From Chloroflexota bacterium (GTDB taxonomy: Bacteria; Chloroflexota; Limnocylindria; Limnocylindrales; CSP1-4): a stretch of DNA of 32,502 nt. Below, one piece after another: positions 8,065 to 16,096 of the stretch (position 1 is its first letter; the number at the start of each line of letters is the position of its first letter). Both the position numbers and the translations under genes were made by a program. The stretch covers positions 1 through 32,502 of the forward strand of contig JAJYLZ010000038.1 in assembly GCA_021787395.1 (NCBI GenBank). Reading direction: 5' to 3'. The notes under the pieces were generated by a model. The model was not told the DNA's origin. It saw nothing but the letters and a program-made list of their open reading frames with translations, and did no database searches.

Positions 8065-8148
8065 GGACGGGCGTGTCGTCGGGCGACCCGTCTGGTGACC
8101 CTGGCCGCCGTCCCGGGATGAGCGGTACGCCGGGCGACACGCCCGTCC
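8065..8148. repeat. Inverted repeat with 14-bp perfect arms
   Basis: Arms GGACGGGCGTGTCG at 8065-8078 and its exact reverse complement at 8135-8148 enclose 56 bp. It could form a long cruciform or an RNA stem. There is no transposase nearby. Confidence 0.75.
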
Positions 8149-8173
8149 GGTGCGCCGAACGGTTGGGTCGCGG
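8148..8173. repeat. 26-bp direct repeat, copy 2
   Basis: Second exact copy of the 8001-8026 sequence. It abuts the inverted repeat on its left and the 54-bp tandem duplication on its right. Confidence 0.85.
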
Positions 8174-8278
8174 CGCGCACGGCGGCGCAGCCTCGAGGCG
8201 GAGCTCCCCGCGGGAGTCGTCTCGCGGCGCGCACGGCGGCGCAGCCTCGAGGTGGAGCTGCGCGCGGGCGTCGTCTCG
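8171..8278. repeat. 54-bp imperfect tandem duplication
   Basis: Copies at 8171-8224 and 8225-8278 differ at only a few bases. The period is a multiple of three, but no credible coding frame uses it. It lies just beyond the 3' end of the HTH-XRE gene. Confidence 0.8.
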
Positions 8279-8329
8279 CGCGGAGCCGCGGCATCAGGCG
8301 ACGGAGGTCGCGGGCCGCCTCGCGTCCAG

Positions 8330-9046
8330 TCAGAGCAGCACGATTCCGCCCACGGCCGGCACCTGACCGCGGCGCAGCGACGCGAGGATCGCGCCCCCGT
8401 CGAGAGGGAACCGCTCGCGCAGCCCCTCGCGGCACGCTGCGAGCGCCTGGCGGTTGTGCGCCGTGCGGTTGACGACGAGGATGACCGCGCCCGCCCCTGG
8501 GTCGTCGCGTTGCTTGCCGGCGATGCGCCGCTCCAGCGCCTGTGCGTCGTCGATGCGCGACTCGGCCTCGATCGAGGCGACCCGCCTCCCGTCCGAGATC
8601 CGGGCGTCCCAGGCCCGGAGGTCGCCCGAGACCGGCAGCGGCACCTCGCGCAGGATTGAGATCGGCGGTGCCAAGGTGGCGGCGAAACGGGCGAGCAGCG
8701 CGAGCTGCGCCCGATCTCGGACCGGCGGACCGGCCGGATAGAGCTTGACCGATGCTGCAAGCCCAACGGCACGGGCGGCCCGGCAGATGACCCGGACCGA
8801 CGGCTGTCGGATCACGCCCCGCTCGAGGCGCCCGAGCTGGGGCGCTGAGAGACCCGCCCGCAGCCCCGCCTCCCTGAGGCTCAGGCCCGTGGTGCGGCGC
8901 GCATCGCGAAGATCGCGGCCGACGGTCGAGCTGATCCGGCGCGCGTCTGCCTCACCCCGGTCGCCCGGTCGCTCTCTGGTTCCCACGACGACATGGTGCC
9001 GGCCGCCCCTTATGCGCCACTTGGCATCGGCCGCCGACACCGGCAT
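8330..9046 (-). CDS. HTH-XRE protein with nuclease-fold-like C-terminal domain
   Basis: Up to 238 residues. A Cro/CI-type helix-turn-helix is visible at about 45-100 (LRDARRTTGLSLREAGLRAG, then LSAPQLGRLERG). The C-terminal half has an acidic pattern, with E133 (REVPLP), D147 (AWDARI), and E160 and E162 (SIEAESR), followed by VILVVNRTAHNR. This spacing recalls the PD-(D/E)XK fold, but that is inference. Proteins with this layout recur in GC-rich Chloroflexota-like genomes as presumed regulators. The start is uncertain: ATG 9046 gives the longest form, while a GTG near residue 21 would leave the HTH intact; neither has a Shine-Dalgarno. It is related in layout to the gene at 16097-16954. Confidence 0.65.
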   Translation of the reverse strand: MPVSAADAKWRIRGGRHHVVVGTRERPGDRGEADARRISSTVGRDLRDARRTTGLSLREAGLRAGLSAPQLGRLERGVIRQPSVRVICRAARAVGLAASVKLYPAGPPVRDRAQLALLARFAATLAPPISILREVPLPVSGDLRAWDARISDGRRVASIEAESRIDDAQALERRIAGKQRDDPGAGAVILVVNRTAHNRQALAACREGLRERFPLDGGAILASLRRGQVPAVGGIVLL

Positions 9047-9173
9047 CTGGCCAGACCAGGCGCAGGACCGCCCGACCGTGACCTGGAACGTGCTGGGGTG
9101 CGTGCCCGCCGGCGCGCGATCCGCCTGCGCGCGGTCGCCACTGCGGCCGGGCGCCCGACGCGGGGATTGGCGG

Positions 9174-9905
9174 CTACGGGGTCGTCACCGCCACCTTGTC
9201 CATCGCCACCGGCGAGGTGGCGAGGTTGTAGGGGCTGCCCGAGTTGGGCATCGCCGCGATGGCGTCCACCGCGCTCATCCCGGACGTCACGTGGCCGATG
9301 ATCTGGTAGTTGTCCGCCTGCGGGCTGCCCAGAGCGGACTCGGCGCTGTCCGACAGCACGATGAAGAACTGCGACGTCACCGAGTTCGGCTTGCTGGTCC
9401 GGGCCATGGCCACCGTGCCGCGCAGGTACTTGGCCGTCACCGGCTCGTCCTGGATCGTGTACGGGGCGCCGCCGAATCCGGCGTAGTCGAGGCTGACGTT
9501 GGGCTCGCGGCCGTACGTGCCGTCGCCGCCCTGGAGCACGAAGTTGGGCACGATCCGGTGGAAGATGACCCCGTTGTAGTAGCCGCACTCGGCCAGCGCG
9601 ACGAAGTTGCCCGCCGCGATCGGCGACAGCGCGCCCTCGACCTTGATGACGATCGTGCCCTTGCTGGTGGAGATCGTGACCGTCCGCGTCTGGCCGGCGG
9701 GCAGCGCGGCCGGCTGCTTGGTGGGGCACCCGGGCGGGTAGCTGGCCTCCGGCGGGTGCGACTCCGACGGGGCCGCGCTGGCGCTCGGCTCGACGGAGCT
9801 CACCGGGGGGACGGTGGGTTGGCTGGCGATCGTCGAGCAGCCCGCCGCCAGGAACAGGGCGACTGCGGCGACGGCGAGCAGTTGGGGGCGCGCGTGGCGG
9901 GTCAT
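9174..9905 (-). CDS. Lipoprotein peptidyl-prolyl cis-trans isomerase (cyclophilin)
   Basis: The 243-residue protein has a lipoprotein signal peptide (lipobox LAAGC, C23), a Ser/Pro-rich linker to about residue 70, and a cyclophilin domain with family motifs: VIFHRIVPNFVLQGGD, SVTSQFFIVLSD and IIGHVTSGMSAVDAI. It should isomerise X-Pro bonds in exported proteins at the outer face of the membrane. The ATG at 9905 starts the signal peptide. A TATGCT box at 9948-9953 is a reasonable -10 for its own promoter. It follows the G1 peptidase gene on the same strand after 145 bp; both products are extracytoplasmic lipoproteins. Confidence 0.93.
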   Translation of the reverse strand: MTRHARPQLLAVAAVALFLAAGCSTIASQPTVPPVSSVEPSASAAPSESHPPEASYPPGCPTKQPAALPAGQTRTVTISTSKGTIVIKVEGALSPIAAGNFVALAECGYYNGVIFHRIVPNFVLQGGDGTYGREPNVSLDYAGFGGAPYTIQDEPVTAKYLRGTVAMARTSKPNSVTSQFFIVLSDSAESALGSPQADNYQIIGHVTSGMSAVDAIAAMPNSGSPYNLATSPVAMDKVAVTTP

Positions 9906-10050
9906 TGCGTTCGGCTGCGTCCTTGGTTCTCGTGCGATGGCGCGCGGAGCATAGCCCCGGGCTCGGCGGACCGCCGTCCCCCGGTGGGTACAAAGCGTCT
10001 GTGCCTTCCGTTGGGGGGAGCCTGCATGCGCCCCTGCGCGCGCCTGCGGG

Positions 10051-11049
10051 TCAGCTGGCCTTCCAGGTCACCTTGAAGCCGCTCGACGTGAGCGAGGACG
10101 GCGTGGCCAGGGTGCGTCCTGACCGGCTGATCGCGGTCCGCAGGTAGGGGAAGGGGGCGCTGGACAGCCGGTAGCGCGTGCCGCTGATGGTGACCGCCCC
10201 GTTGACGGCCACGGTCGCGAAGTGGGCGAGGGCCTCGAAGGTGCACGTGCTGGCCGAGCTGCCCGAGCAGGAGGCCGCCGGGTCCTCCACGATCCACTCG
10301 GCCGTGAGCAGCGGGGCCGCCTTCAGGTTCCACCGCTGGGTCGCGCCCACGCGCTGGGTGAGGTTGATCAGCGTGGCGATGAACTCCCCCTTGCCCAGCC
10401 AGCGGACCTGCGCCCAGATCTTGTCGCCCGCCGCCACCGCCAGCTGGAACGGCTCGATGTTGCGCAGGTCGGGCAGGAACTCGTACCAGGCCCCGTACTG
10501 CGCCTTCCCGCTGTCGCAGTTGGCGAACGTGCCGGTCTGGGCCAGCGTGGCCGACGAATCGGGGATGCTCCCGATCGCGGTCGACCCGTCGATCCCCACC
10601 CACACGGCGACCGACGTCCGGCCGGTCGTCGGGCAGCTGATCTTGGGCTGCGTCCAGGTGCCCTCGACGCAGGTCACGTGCCCGCGCGTGGCGCCCAGGA
10701 CGTAGCCGGCCCAGTTGCGCGAGACGCCGCTGGTCACCGCGCCGCGGCGGGCCGTGCGGGAGCGGCCCGGGCAGGCCGTCTGCTTGGCCCCCGCGATCGG
10801 CGGCACCGAGGGGGAGGGCGTGGCGGCCGGGGACGCGGTGACCTTGGGCGTCGCGGTGATGGTCGGCGGGGCGGTGGGCAGCGGGGTTGCCAACCTATCG
10901 GTCGTCCCGGTGCGCGAGGGGACGGCGGCCGTCGGCCCGGGCGACCCGCAGCCGGCGAGCAGGGCGATCAGCAGCAGGACGGTCAGCGCCGCGCGGAACC
11001 GCGTGGCGGAGCGCGCCAGCAGACGGTGGATCGACCGTATCGCCTCCAT
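10051..11049 (-). CDS. G1-family (eqolisin-like) glutamic peptidase lipoprotein
   Basis: The 332-residue product has a lipobox (LLAGC, C34), a Thr/Pro/Ala-rich linker to about residue 88, then a peptidase G1/A4 domain. Family signatures are NWAGYV (111-116), GTWTQPKI with the likely catalytic Gln at 133, VWVGIDG (149-154 region), and AEWIVEDP with the likely catalytic Glu at 250. G1 enzymes are acid endopeptidases using a Gln/Glu dyad; they were first known from fungi and bacterial members are fewer. It starts 21 bp after the Fe-S formate dehydrogenase gene on the same strand, so it may be cotranscribed, though no functional link is evident. GAGGGG lies 13 nt before the ATG, a long spacing. 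Confidence 0.85.
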   Translation of the reverse strand: MEAIRSIHRLLARSATRFRAALTVLLLIALLAGCGSPGPTAAVPSRTGTTDRLATPLPTAPPTITATPKVTASPAATPSPSVPPIAGAKQTACPGRSRTARRGAVTSGVSRNWAGYVLGATRGHVTCVEGTWTQPKISCPTTGRTSVAVWVGIDGSTAIGSIPDSSATLAQTGTFANCDSGKAQYGAWYEFLPDLRNIEPFQLAVAAGDKIWAQVRWLGKGEFIATLINLTQRVGATQRWNLKAAPLLTAEWIVEDPAASCSGSSASTCTFEALAHFATVAVNGAVTISGTRYRLSSAPFPYLRTAISRSGRTLATPSSLTSSGFKVTWKAS

Positions 11050-11070
11050 GGCCTGAGCGCGACCCCTCGG

Positions 11071-12141
11071 CTAGACCTCGCGGGAGGAACCCTTCGGGCG
11101 GACCTGGACGAAGTCGAATCCGAACCGCCCCTTGACGCACAGGTTGCCGCTCGTGATGTCGGCATCGAGGGGCGACAGGACCTTGACGATGCGGTTGTCC
11201 TGCACGTGGAGCTCGAGCGTGCAGCCCACGCCGCAGTACGGGCAGATGGTCCGCGTGGTGGTCTGGTCCTGCTCGCGCCAGTCGCCGGCCCGCCGCAGCT
11301 CGTACTCGGAGCGGAACATCAGCGCGCCCGTGGGGCAGACGTTGATGCAGTTGCCGCAGAACACGCAGGCGCTCTCGGCCAGCGGCAGGTCGAACTCGGT
11401 GGAGATCCGCGCCGCGAAGCCGCGCCCCGCCACCGAGATCGCGAACGTGTTCTGGGCGTCAACCCCGCACGCCTCCACGCACTTGTAGCAGAGCACGCAC
11501 TTGCTGTAGTCGCGGACGAACAGGTCGTTGTCGATCTTGGCGGGCTGGCCGACGTTGGACGCGGTCGCGCCGTCGGGCACGCGGTGGTGGCCCGCCTCGG
11601 CGGCGTCGCGCTCGCCTGCGGCAGCGGGGGACGACGGCGGGCCGAACCGTGCGGGGTCGGCCCCGTAGCGCTCCAGGTACTTGTGCAGCGTGCCGTCGGG
11701 CAGCTCCGGTCCGGCGAGGTCCAGATCCACCGACGACGCGAGCAGCTCGAGCACGAGCCTTCGCGAGTGGCGCACGCGCTCGTTCTCGGTCTCGACGGTC
11801 ATGCCCTCCGCCACCCTCGCTGAGCAGGACGGCGTGAGGGCCCGGGCGCCGGTGTCCACCACGCACAGCCGGCAGACGCCCTCCGGGTTGAGCGTGGACA
11901 GCGTGCACAGGGTGGGGATGTCGATGCCCTGGGCGCGGCACGCCTCGAGGATCGTGCTGCCCGACGGCACCGAGACCGGCGCGCCGTCGATGGTCATCTC
12001 GACCATCCTGGGCGCCCGCCGCTCGGGCGCCTGGGCGAGCCCCGGCGAGCGGGCCGGCGGGGTGGTGAGGATCTCGGGGTCGACGCCGGGGTAGGGGCGC
12101 GGCGGCGGGAAGGCCGTCTTGGGCGGCAGCTGCTCGCTCAT
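11071..12141 (-). CDS. Formate dehydrogenase Fe-S subunit carrying the detached N-terminal [4Fe-4S]/MGD domain
   Basis: 356 residues. Domains in order: a [2Fe-2S] ferredoxin domain (C79, C90, C93, C106); two ferredoxin [4Fe-4S] sites (C215/218/221/225 and C259/262/265/269); and the first domain of a molybdopterin formate dehydrogenase with its own [4Fe-4S] site (C300, C303, C307 in CPYCGVGC, and C335 in CVKGRFG). The conserved Lys after C335 relays electrons between cluster and pterin in the family. The protein then ends (FDFVQVRPKGSSREV, stop TAG), exactly where FdhA proteins normally continue into LTTPLVR. That continuation is the gene at 17224-19140. The NuoG-type His/Cys3 cluster seems absent. 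The ATG overlaps the NuoEF stop as ATGA. It should pass electrons from the Mo/W site to the NuoEF-like subunit. Confidence 0.88.
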   Translation of the reverse strand: MSEQLPPKTAFPPPRPYPGVDPEILTTPPARSPGLAQAPERRAPRMVEMTIDGAPVSVPSGSTILEACRAQGIDIPTLCTLSTLNPEGVCRLCVVDTGARALTPSCSARVAEGMTVETENERVRHSRRLVLELLASSVDLDLAGPELPDGTLHKYLERYGADPARFGPPSSPAAAGERDAAEAGHHRVPDGATASNVGQPAKIDNDLFVRDYSKCVLCYKCVEACGVDAQNTFAISVAGRGFAARISTEFDLPLAESACVFCGNCINVCPTGALMFRSEYELRRAGDWREQDQTTTRTICPYCGVGCTLELHVQDNRIVKVLSPLDADITSGNLCVKGRFGFDFVQVRPKGSSREV

Positions 12142-14057
12142 CCCAGCACCCCGGGCAGTCGAATGCCACTCGTCACCGCGCCGCTGGCCGTCTGGCCGAG
12201 ACCGCAGATCGAGGCGTCGCGCATCGCCCGGGCCAGTTCGTCGAGCAGGGCGAGCTCGTCCTCGACGGTCCCGTGCGGGTGTCCTGCGATGAGCCGCGCG
12301 AGCAGCTCCTCCTGGCGCACCGTGCCGACCCGGCACGGCACGCATTGCCCGCACGACTCGTCGCGGAAGAACTCGGCGATGCGCCGGAGGATGTCCAGCA
12401 CGTCCGTCGTCTCGTCGAGCACCACGATGGCGCCCGAGCCGAGGGTGGCGCCGGCTGCCCGGGCGCCCTCGTAGGTGAGCGGCATCGAGAGCGCCTCGGG
12501 TCCGACGAAGCGTCCCGCTGCGCCGCCCACCAGCACGGCCCTGACGGCGCGCCCGCCCGGGACGCCACCGGCCATCTCGATCACCTCGCCCAGGCGGGCC
12601 CCGAACGGGACCTCGAACACGCCGGGGCGGGCCACGTGGCCGGACACGCTGAACAGCTTGGTCCCCCGCGAGCCGCTGGTGCCGAGCTCCGCGTAGGCCA
12701 GCCCGCCGTCGAGCACGATGTGCGGGATGTTGGCCAGGGTCTCGACGTTGTTGATGATGGTCGGCCCGCCGAACAGGCCGACCTCGACCGGGAACGGCGG
12801 CTTGGACCGCGGCTCGGGCCGGTCGCCCTCGATCGACTCGAACAGGGCGGTCTCCTCGCCCGCGATGTAGGCCCCGGCGCCGCGCCGCACCTCCATGTCG
12901 AAGGCGAACGCGGAGTCCATGATCCGCTCCCCGAGCAGTCCCGCCTGGCGCGCGAGCGCGATGGCGTTCTCCACGCGCTCCTCCGCCAGCGGGTACTCGC
13001 CGCGGAGGTACAGGTAGCCGCGGTCGGCGCCGATCGCGAGGCCGGCGATCGTGACGGCCTCGACGAGGGCGAACGGGTCCTCCTCGAGGATCACGCGGTC
13101 CTTGAACGTCCCGGGCTCGGCCTCGTCCGCGTTGCACACGACGTACTTGGGCCCGAGCGGGGCGGCCGCCGCCGACGCCCACTTCCGGCCCGTGGGGAAC
13201 GCCGCGCCGCCTCGGCCGAGCACCTCGGCCGCGATGACCTCCTCGATCACGCGCTGCGGGCCGTCGGCGATCGCCTGGCCCAGGGCGCGGTAGCCGCCGT
13301 TGGCGAGGTAGTCGGTGAGGCTGGTTGGGTCCACGCGGCCGACGCGGGCGAGCAGGCGCAGCCCGGGCTGGCCGGCCTGGGGGGCGAACCGTCGCAGCTG
13401 CTCGAGCCGCTCCGGCGACGGAGCGGTGCCGACGGGCCGCTCGAACGCCTCGAGGTCGTCGCGGCCGCGCAGGCCGTCGTCGAGCCGCGACAGGATGGCC
13501 GGCGCGTCCAGCGGGCCCGTGGACACGCGGATCGCCGGATCTCCGGCGACGGTGAACAGCGCCGCCGGCGCGCGCTCGCACTGGCCCAGACAGGGGCTTC
13601 GGTGCCAGGTGCGCTCGGCCCCTGGCCTCGGGTGGCCCGCGGGGCCCAGCTCGCGCTCGAGCTCCTCGCAGACGCGCTCCGCGCCGGCCAGCCGGCAGGC
13701 CAGGTCGTCGCACACGTGGACGGACGCGGGCGGGCGCTCGACCGTGGACAGCAGCGCGTAGAACGAGGCGACGCCGAAGATCTCCGCCGGCGGCACCGTG
13801 AGGCGCCGCGCGATGTGGGAGACGGCCCCGGGGGAGATCCAGCCGACGCGGTCCTGGACGGCGTGGAGCGCGGGGAGGAGCAGCTCGCGGTGGGAGCGCG
13901 CCTCGTGGCCGCCGCGGGCGACCCGGCCGTCGACAGAGATGTCGCGCTCGCCCCCGTCCCAGCCGCCGCGGGAGGGCCCGAGCCGCGGGTCGAGGTAGGC
14001 GTCGATCGCCCGGCGCTCAGCTGTCGTGGCGGCTAGGTCGGCGATGCGCAGGTCCAT
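12138..14057 (-). CDS. NuoE-NuoF fusion, NAD(P)-reducing diaphorase subunit of formate dehydrogenase
   Basis: 639 residues. The N-terminal 200 are a NuoE-like thioredoxin-fold [2Fe-2S] domain (C116, C121, C156, C160). The rest is NuoF-like: GRGGAAFPTGRKW (281-293) for FMN/NADH binding, RRGAGAYIAGEETALFESIE, INNVETLANIP, and the [4Fe-4S] ligands C569, C572, C575 (CGQCVPC) and C618. Such fusions act as the electron-entry/exit unit of soluble NAD-dependent formate dehydrogenases and bidirectional hydrogenases; the formate dehydrogenase Fe-S gene directly downstream (ATGA overlap) decides for the former. TACACT (14067-14072) lies 9 nt before the ATG and no spaced Shine-Dalgarno is present, suggesting a very short or absent leader. 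The rest of complex I is not in the window. Confidence 0.92.
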   Translation of the reverse strand: MDLRIADLAATTAERRAIDAYLDPRLGPSRGGWDGGERDISVDGRVARGGHEARSHRELLLPALHAVQDRVGWISPGAVSHIARRLTVPPAEIFGVASFYALLSTVERPPASVHVCDDLACRLAGAERVCEELERELGPAGHPRPGAERTWHRSPCLGQCERAPAALFTVAGDPAIRVSTGPLDAPAILSRLDDGLRGRDDLEAFERPVGTAPSPERLEQLRRFAPQAGQPGLRLLARVGRVDPTSLTDYLANGGYRALGQAIADGPQRVIEEVIAAEVLGRGGAAFPTGRKWASAAAAPLGPKYVVCNADEAEPGTFKDRVILEEDPFALVEAVTIAGLAIGADRGYLYLRGEYPLAEERVENAIALARQAGLLGERIMDSAFAFDMEVRRGAGAYIAGEETALFESIEGDRPEPRSKPPFPVEVGLFGGPTIINNVETLANIPHIVLDGGLAYAELGTSGSRGTKLFSVSGHVARPGVFEVPFGARLGEVIEMAGGVPGGRAVRAVLVGGAAGRFVGPEALSMPLTYEGARAAGATLGSGAIVVLDETTDVLDILRRIAEFFRDESCGQCVPCRVGTVRQEELLARLIAGHPHGTVEDELALLDELARAMRDASICGLGQTASGAVTSGIRLPGVLG

Positions 14058-14143
14058 CCTTGGTGGAGTGTACGACTTGGCGGCGCTCGCCGGGCGAAGG
14101 CCCCTCGGCGCCCTGGACAGCGCTCGTCGGGGAGGGCTGGCGC

Positions 14144-15235
14144 CTAGCCGGCCACCGGCGGCCCGTACCAGACGGACGCCGCGATGATCAGGTACAGGCC
14201 CACCAGCATCAGCCCCTCGAGCCAGGTCGCCTCGCCGTCGAACACCACCAGGGCGCCCAGGACGGCGGCCAGCGCCACCGCCACCAGGAGGGTTGGCGCC
14301 AGGACGAGGGTCATCGCCGCCGGGGCCAGGAACAGGCTCACGATGACCAGGACGGGCGTCAGCGCGATGGCAACCTGCAGGCTGGAGTTCTGGATGAGGC
14401 TGATGCCCAGGTCGATCCGGCCCCGCAGCGCGGCCTGGACGCCGGCCACGTTCTCCACCGCGTTGCCCGCGATCGCGACCACCACGAGCCCCACGAACGC
14501 CTCCGACAGGCCGAGGGTCGCCATGGCCGGCCGCAGCGCCTCCACGAACCAGTCGGACACGAACGCGGCGCCGACGCCCGCCAGCGCGAGGACGACGACC
14601 GCGGCGCGCATCGGCCAGCGCCGTCCCTCCTCCACGGCCGCCTCGGGCATCGACGCGCCCGGCCCGCCGCCGAGCGAGTAGGGGATCGACGCCGCGAACA
14701 CGACCAGCAGGACCAGCGACACGAAGACGCTGATCTCGGTGGCGTGCCCGGCGTCGGGCCCGCCCGGCGACGTGGCGACCGTGGGGATCACGAGCGCGGC
14801 GACGGCCAGCACCAGGGAGATGGCGATGGTCCTGACCGGTCCGGCGTCGAACGTCATGCGACCGTGCCGCATGCCGCCGGCGACGAAGGCGAGGCCGAGC
14901 ACGAGCAGGCTGTTGCCCAGGATCGAGCCGATGAGCGAGGTCTGGACGAGGACCACCAGGCCCGCGCGGAGGGCGAACAGCGAGATGAACAGCTCGGGCA
15001 GGTTGCCGAGCGCCGACTGGAGCACGCCCGTCGTGGCGGGGCCGAGGCGGCTGCCGAGCTGGTCGGTGGCCTCGCCGACGAGGCCCGCCAGGCCGGCCAG
15101 CGTGATTGAGGCGACGACGAACACCGCGACGTGGTCGGCGGCCGCGGCGCGCAGCCCGACGGTGACGGCGCCGCCGACGAGGCTGACCGCCAGGAGCACG
15201 ATCGCGCGCCGGCCGAGGAAGTAGAGCCGCTGCAT
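14144..15235 (-). CDS. CaCA-family Ca2+/H+ (cation) antiporter
   Basis: 363 residues, almost all hydrophobic, with about ten or eleven membrane helices in two halves. Each half carries the family's alpha-repeat: GVLQSALGNLPELFISLFAL in the first and VVVAIAGNAVENVAG in the second, where the Glu residues bind the cation. It should export Ca2+ (or a similar cation) in exchange for H+. TACCGT (15243-15248) lies 7 nt before the ATG with no Shine-Dalgarno, consistent with a leaderless mRNA. It is divergent from the methyltransferase gene with only 48 bp between. It precedes the NuoEF gene by 86 bp on the same strand, but a functional connection to formate dehydrogenase is not evident. Confidence 0.9.
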   Translation of the reverse strand: MQRLYFLGRRAIVLLAVSLVGGAVTVGLRAAAADHVAVFVVASITLAGLAGLVGEATDQLGSRLGPATTGVLQSALGNLPELFISLFALRAGLVVLVQTSLIGSILGNSLLVLGLAFVAGGMRHGRMTFDAGPVRTIAISLVLAVAALVIPTVATSPGGPDAGHATEISVFVSLVLLVVFAASIPYSLGGGPGASMPEAAVEEGRRWPMRAAVVVLALAGVGAAFVSDWFVEALRPAMATLGLSEAFVGLVVVAIAGNAVENVAGVQAALRGRIDLGISLIQNSSLQVAIALTPVLVIVSLFLAPAAMTLVLAPTLLVAVALAAVLGALVVFDGEATWLEGLMLVGLYLIIAASVWYGPPVAG

Positions 15236-15283
15236 GGGCGCAACGGTACTGGCGCTCGACACCGCGCGGAGCATCATCGGGTC

Positions 15284-16024
15284 ATGTCGCTCCGCCTGCA
15301 CGAGATCGCCGAGGCCAGGCACCGCATCCTCAACCCGCTCGTCGAGCCGCAGCTCCGCCTGCTGGGCGAGATCGCCCGGGTCGGGCCTGGGACGCGGGTG
15401 CTCGACCTCGCCTGCGGCAAGGCGGAGCTCCTGTGCCGGTGGGCCGAGTGGTTCGGCAGCACCGGCGTGGGGGTGGACATCTCGACCGTGTTCTGCGCGG
15501 GAGCCCGCGCCAGGGCGGCCGAGCTGGGCGTGGCGGACCGCATCGAGATCGTCGAGGGGGACGCGGCCGCCTACCGCCCCGAGCCCGGGGGGTTCGACAT
15601 CGCCGGCTGCATCGGGGCCACCTGGATCGGGGGCGGCCTGGCGGGCACCGTGGAGCTGCTCCGGCCGGCCCTCCGGCCCGGGGGCCTGCTGCTGATCGGC
15701 GAGCCGTTCTGGAACGAGACGCCCCCCGACGAGTGCGTCGACGCCCACGGCTTCCCATGGGACCTGTTCGCAACCCTCGAGGGGACGTTCGACCGCCTCG
15801 ACTATGCGGGCCTGGAGCTGGTCGAGATGGTGGTGGCCACGGCCGCGAGCTGGGACCGGTACGAGGCGTCACAGTGGATGACGATCACCGACTGGCTGGC
15901 CGCCCACCCCGACGACCCGGACCACGACGCGATGGTCCGCTTCCGCGACGACCGCCGGCGCACGTATCTGCGCTGGGGACGCCGGTACCTGGGCTGGGGC
16001 GTGTTCGTCACGCAGCCGAGGTAG
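15284..16024 (+). CDS. Class I SAM-dependent methyltransferase
   Basis: 246 residues with a Rossmann methyltransferase core: motif I VLDLACGKAELLCRW (about residues 39-53), motif II GVGVDIS, an acidic motif (VEGDAAAY) and a post-core PGGLLLIGEPFW. The C-terminal part is helical and Arg/Trp-rich. The substrate cannot be told. It is the only plus-strand gene between the two formate dehydrogenase loci. CATCAT lies 6 nt before the ATG, and GGAG is 12 nt away, so the translation signal is weak. Confidence 0.82.
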   Translation: MSLRLHEIAEARHRILNPLVEPQLRLLGEIARVGPGTRVLDLACGKAELLCRWAEWFGSTGVGVDISTVFCAGARARAAELGVADRIEIVEGDAAAYRPEPGGFDIAGCIGATWIGGGLAGTVELLRPALRPGGLLLIGEPFWNETPPDECVDAHGFPWDLFATLEGTFDRLDYAGLELVEMVVATAASWDRYEASQWMTITDWLAAHPDDPDHDAMVRFRDDRRRTYLRWGRRYLGWGVFVTQPR

Positions 16025-16051
16025 CGGCGGGAGCCTCACGCCGCCCCGCCC

Positions 16052-16075
16052 GTTCGGATCGTCCGGAATGCGGCC
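16052..16075. repeat. 24-bp motif flanking HTH-XRE gene, copy downstream
   Basis: Matches 17124-17147 at 19 of 24 positions, sharing the blocks GTTCGGA, CGGAA and GCGGCC. One copy lies on each side of the HTH-XRE gene, here between converging genes. It may be a binding site for that protein or the remnant of an insertion. Confidence 0.4.
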
Positions 16076-16096
16076 CTGTCGGGTGGCGGACGCCTC

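Larger units (their letters stand above)
7833..8329. other. Gene-free, repeat-rich stretch between kinase and HTH-XRE genes
   Basis: No convincing gene is seen on either strand; the open frames are Arg/Pro/Ala-rich shadows. The stretch holds several repeats listed separately: a 26-bp exact direct repeat, a 14-bp perfect inverted repeat, and a 54-bp tandem duplication. It lies downstream of the HTH-XRE gene and upstream of the kinase gene. Confidence 0.6.

Noticed and set aside
8065..8148. Insertion sequence ends
   Set aside because: The 14-bp inverted arms enclose only 56 bp and no transposase or target duplication is seen.
11071..12141. NuoG subunit of complex I
   Set aside because: It ends right after the first pterin-dehydrogenase Fe-S domain, seems to lack the His/Cys3 cluster, and no other complex I membrane genes are near; formate dehydrogenase fits better.
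11071..13713. A single 880-residue protein covering both the Fe-S gene and the NuoEF region
   Set aside because: The part upstream of 12141 is an Arg/Pro-rich shadow of the NuoEF gene in another frame; the real start is the ATG in the ATGA overlap.
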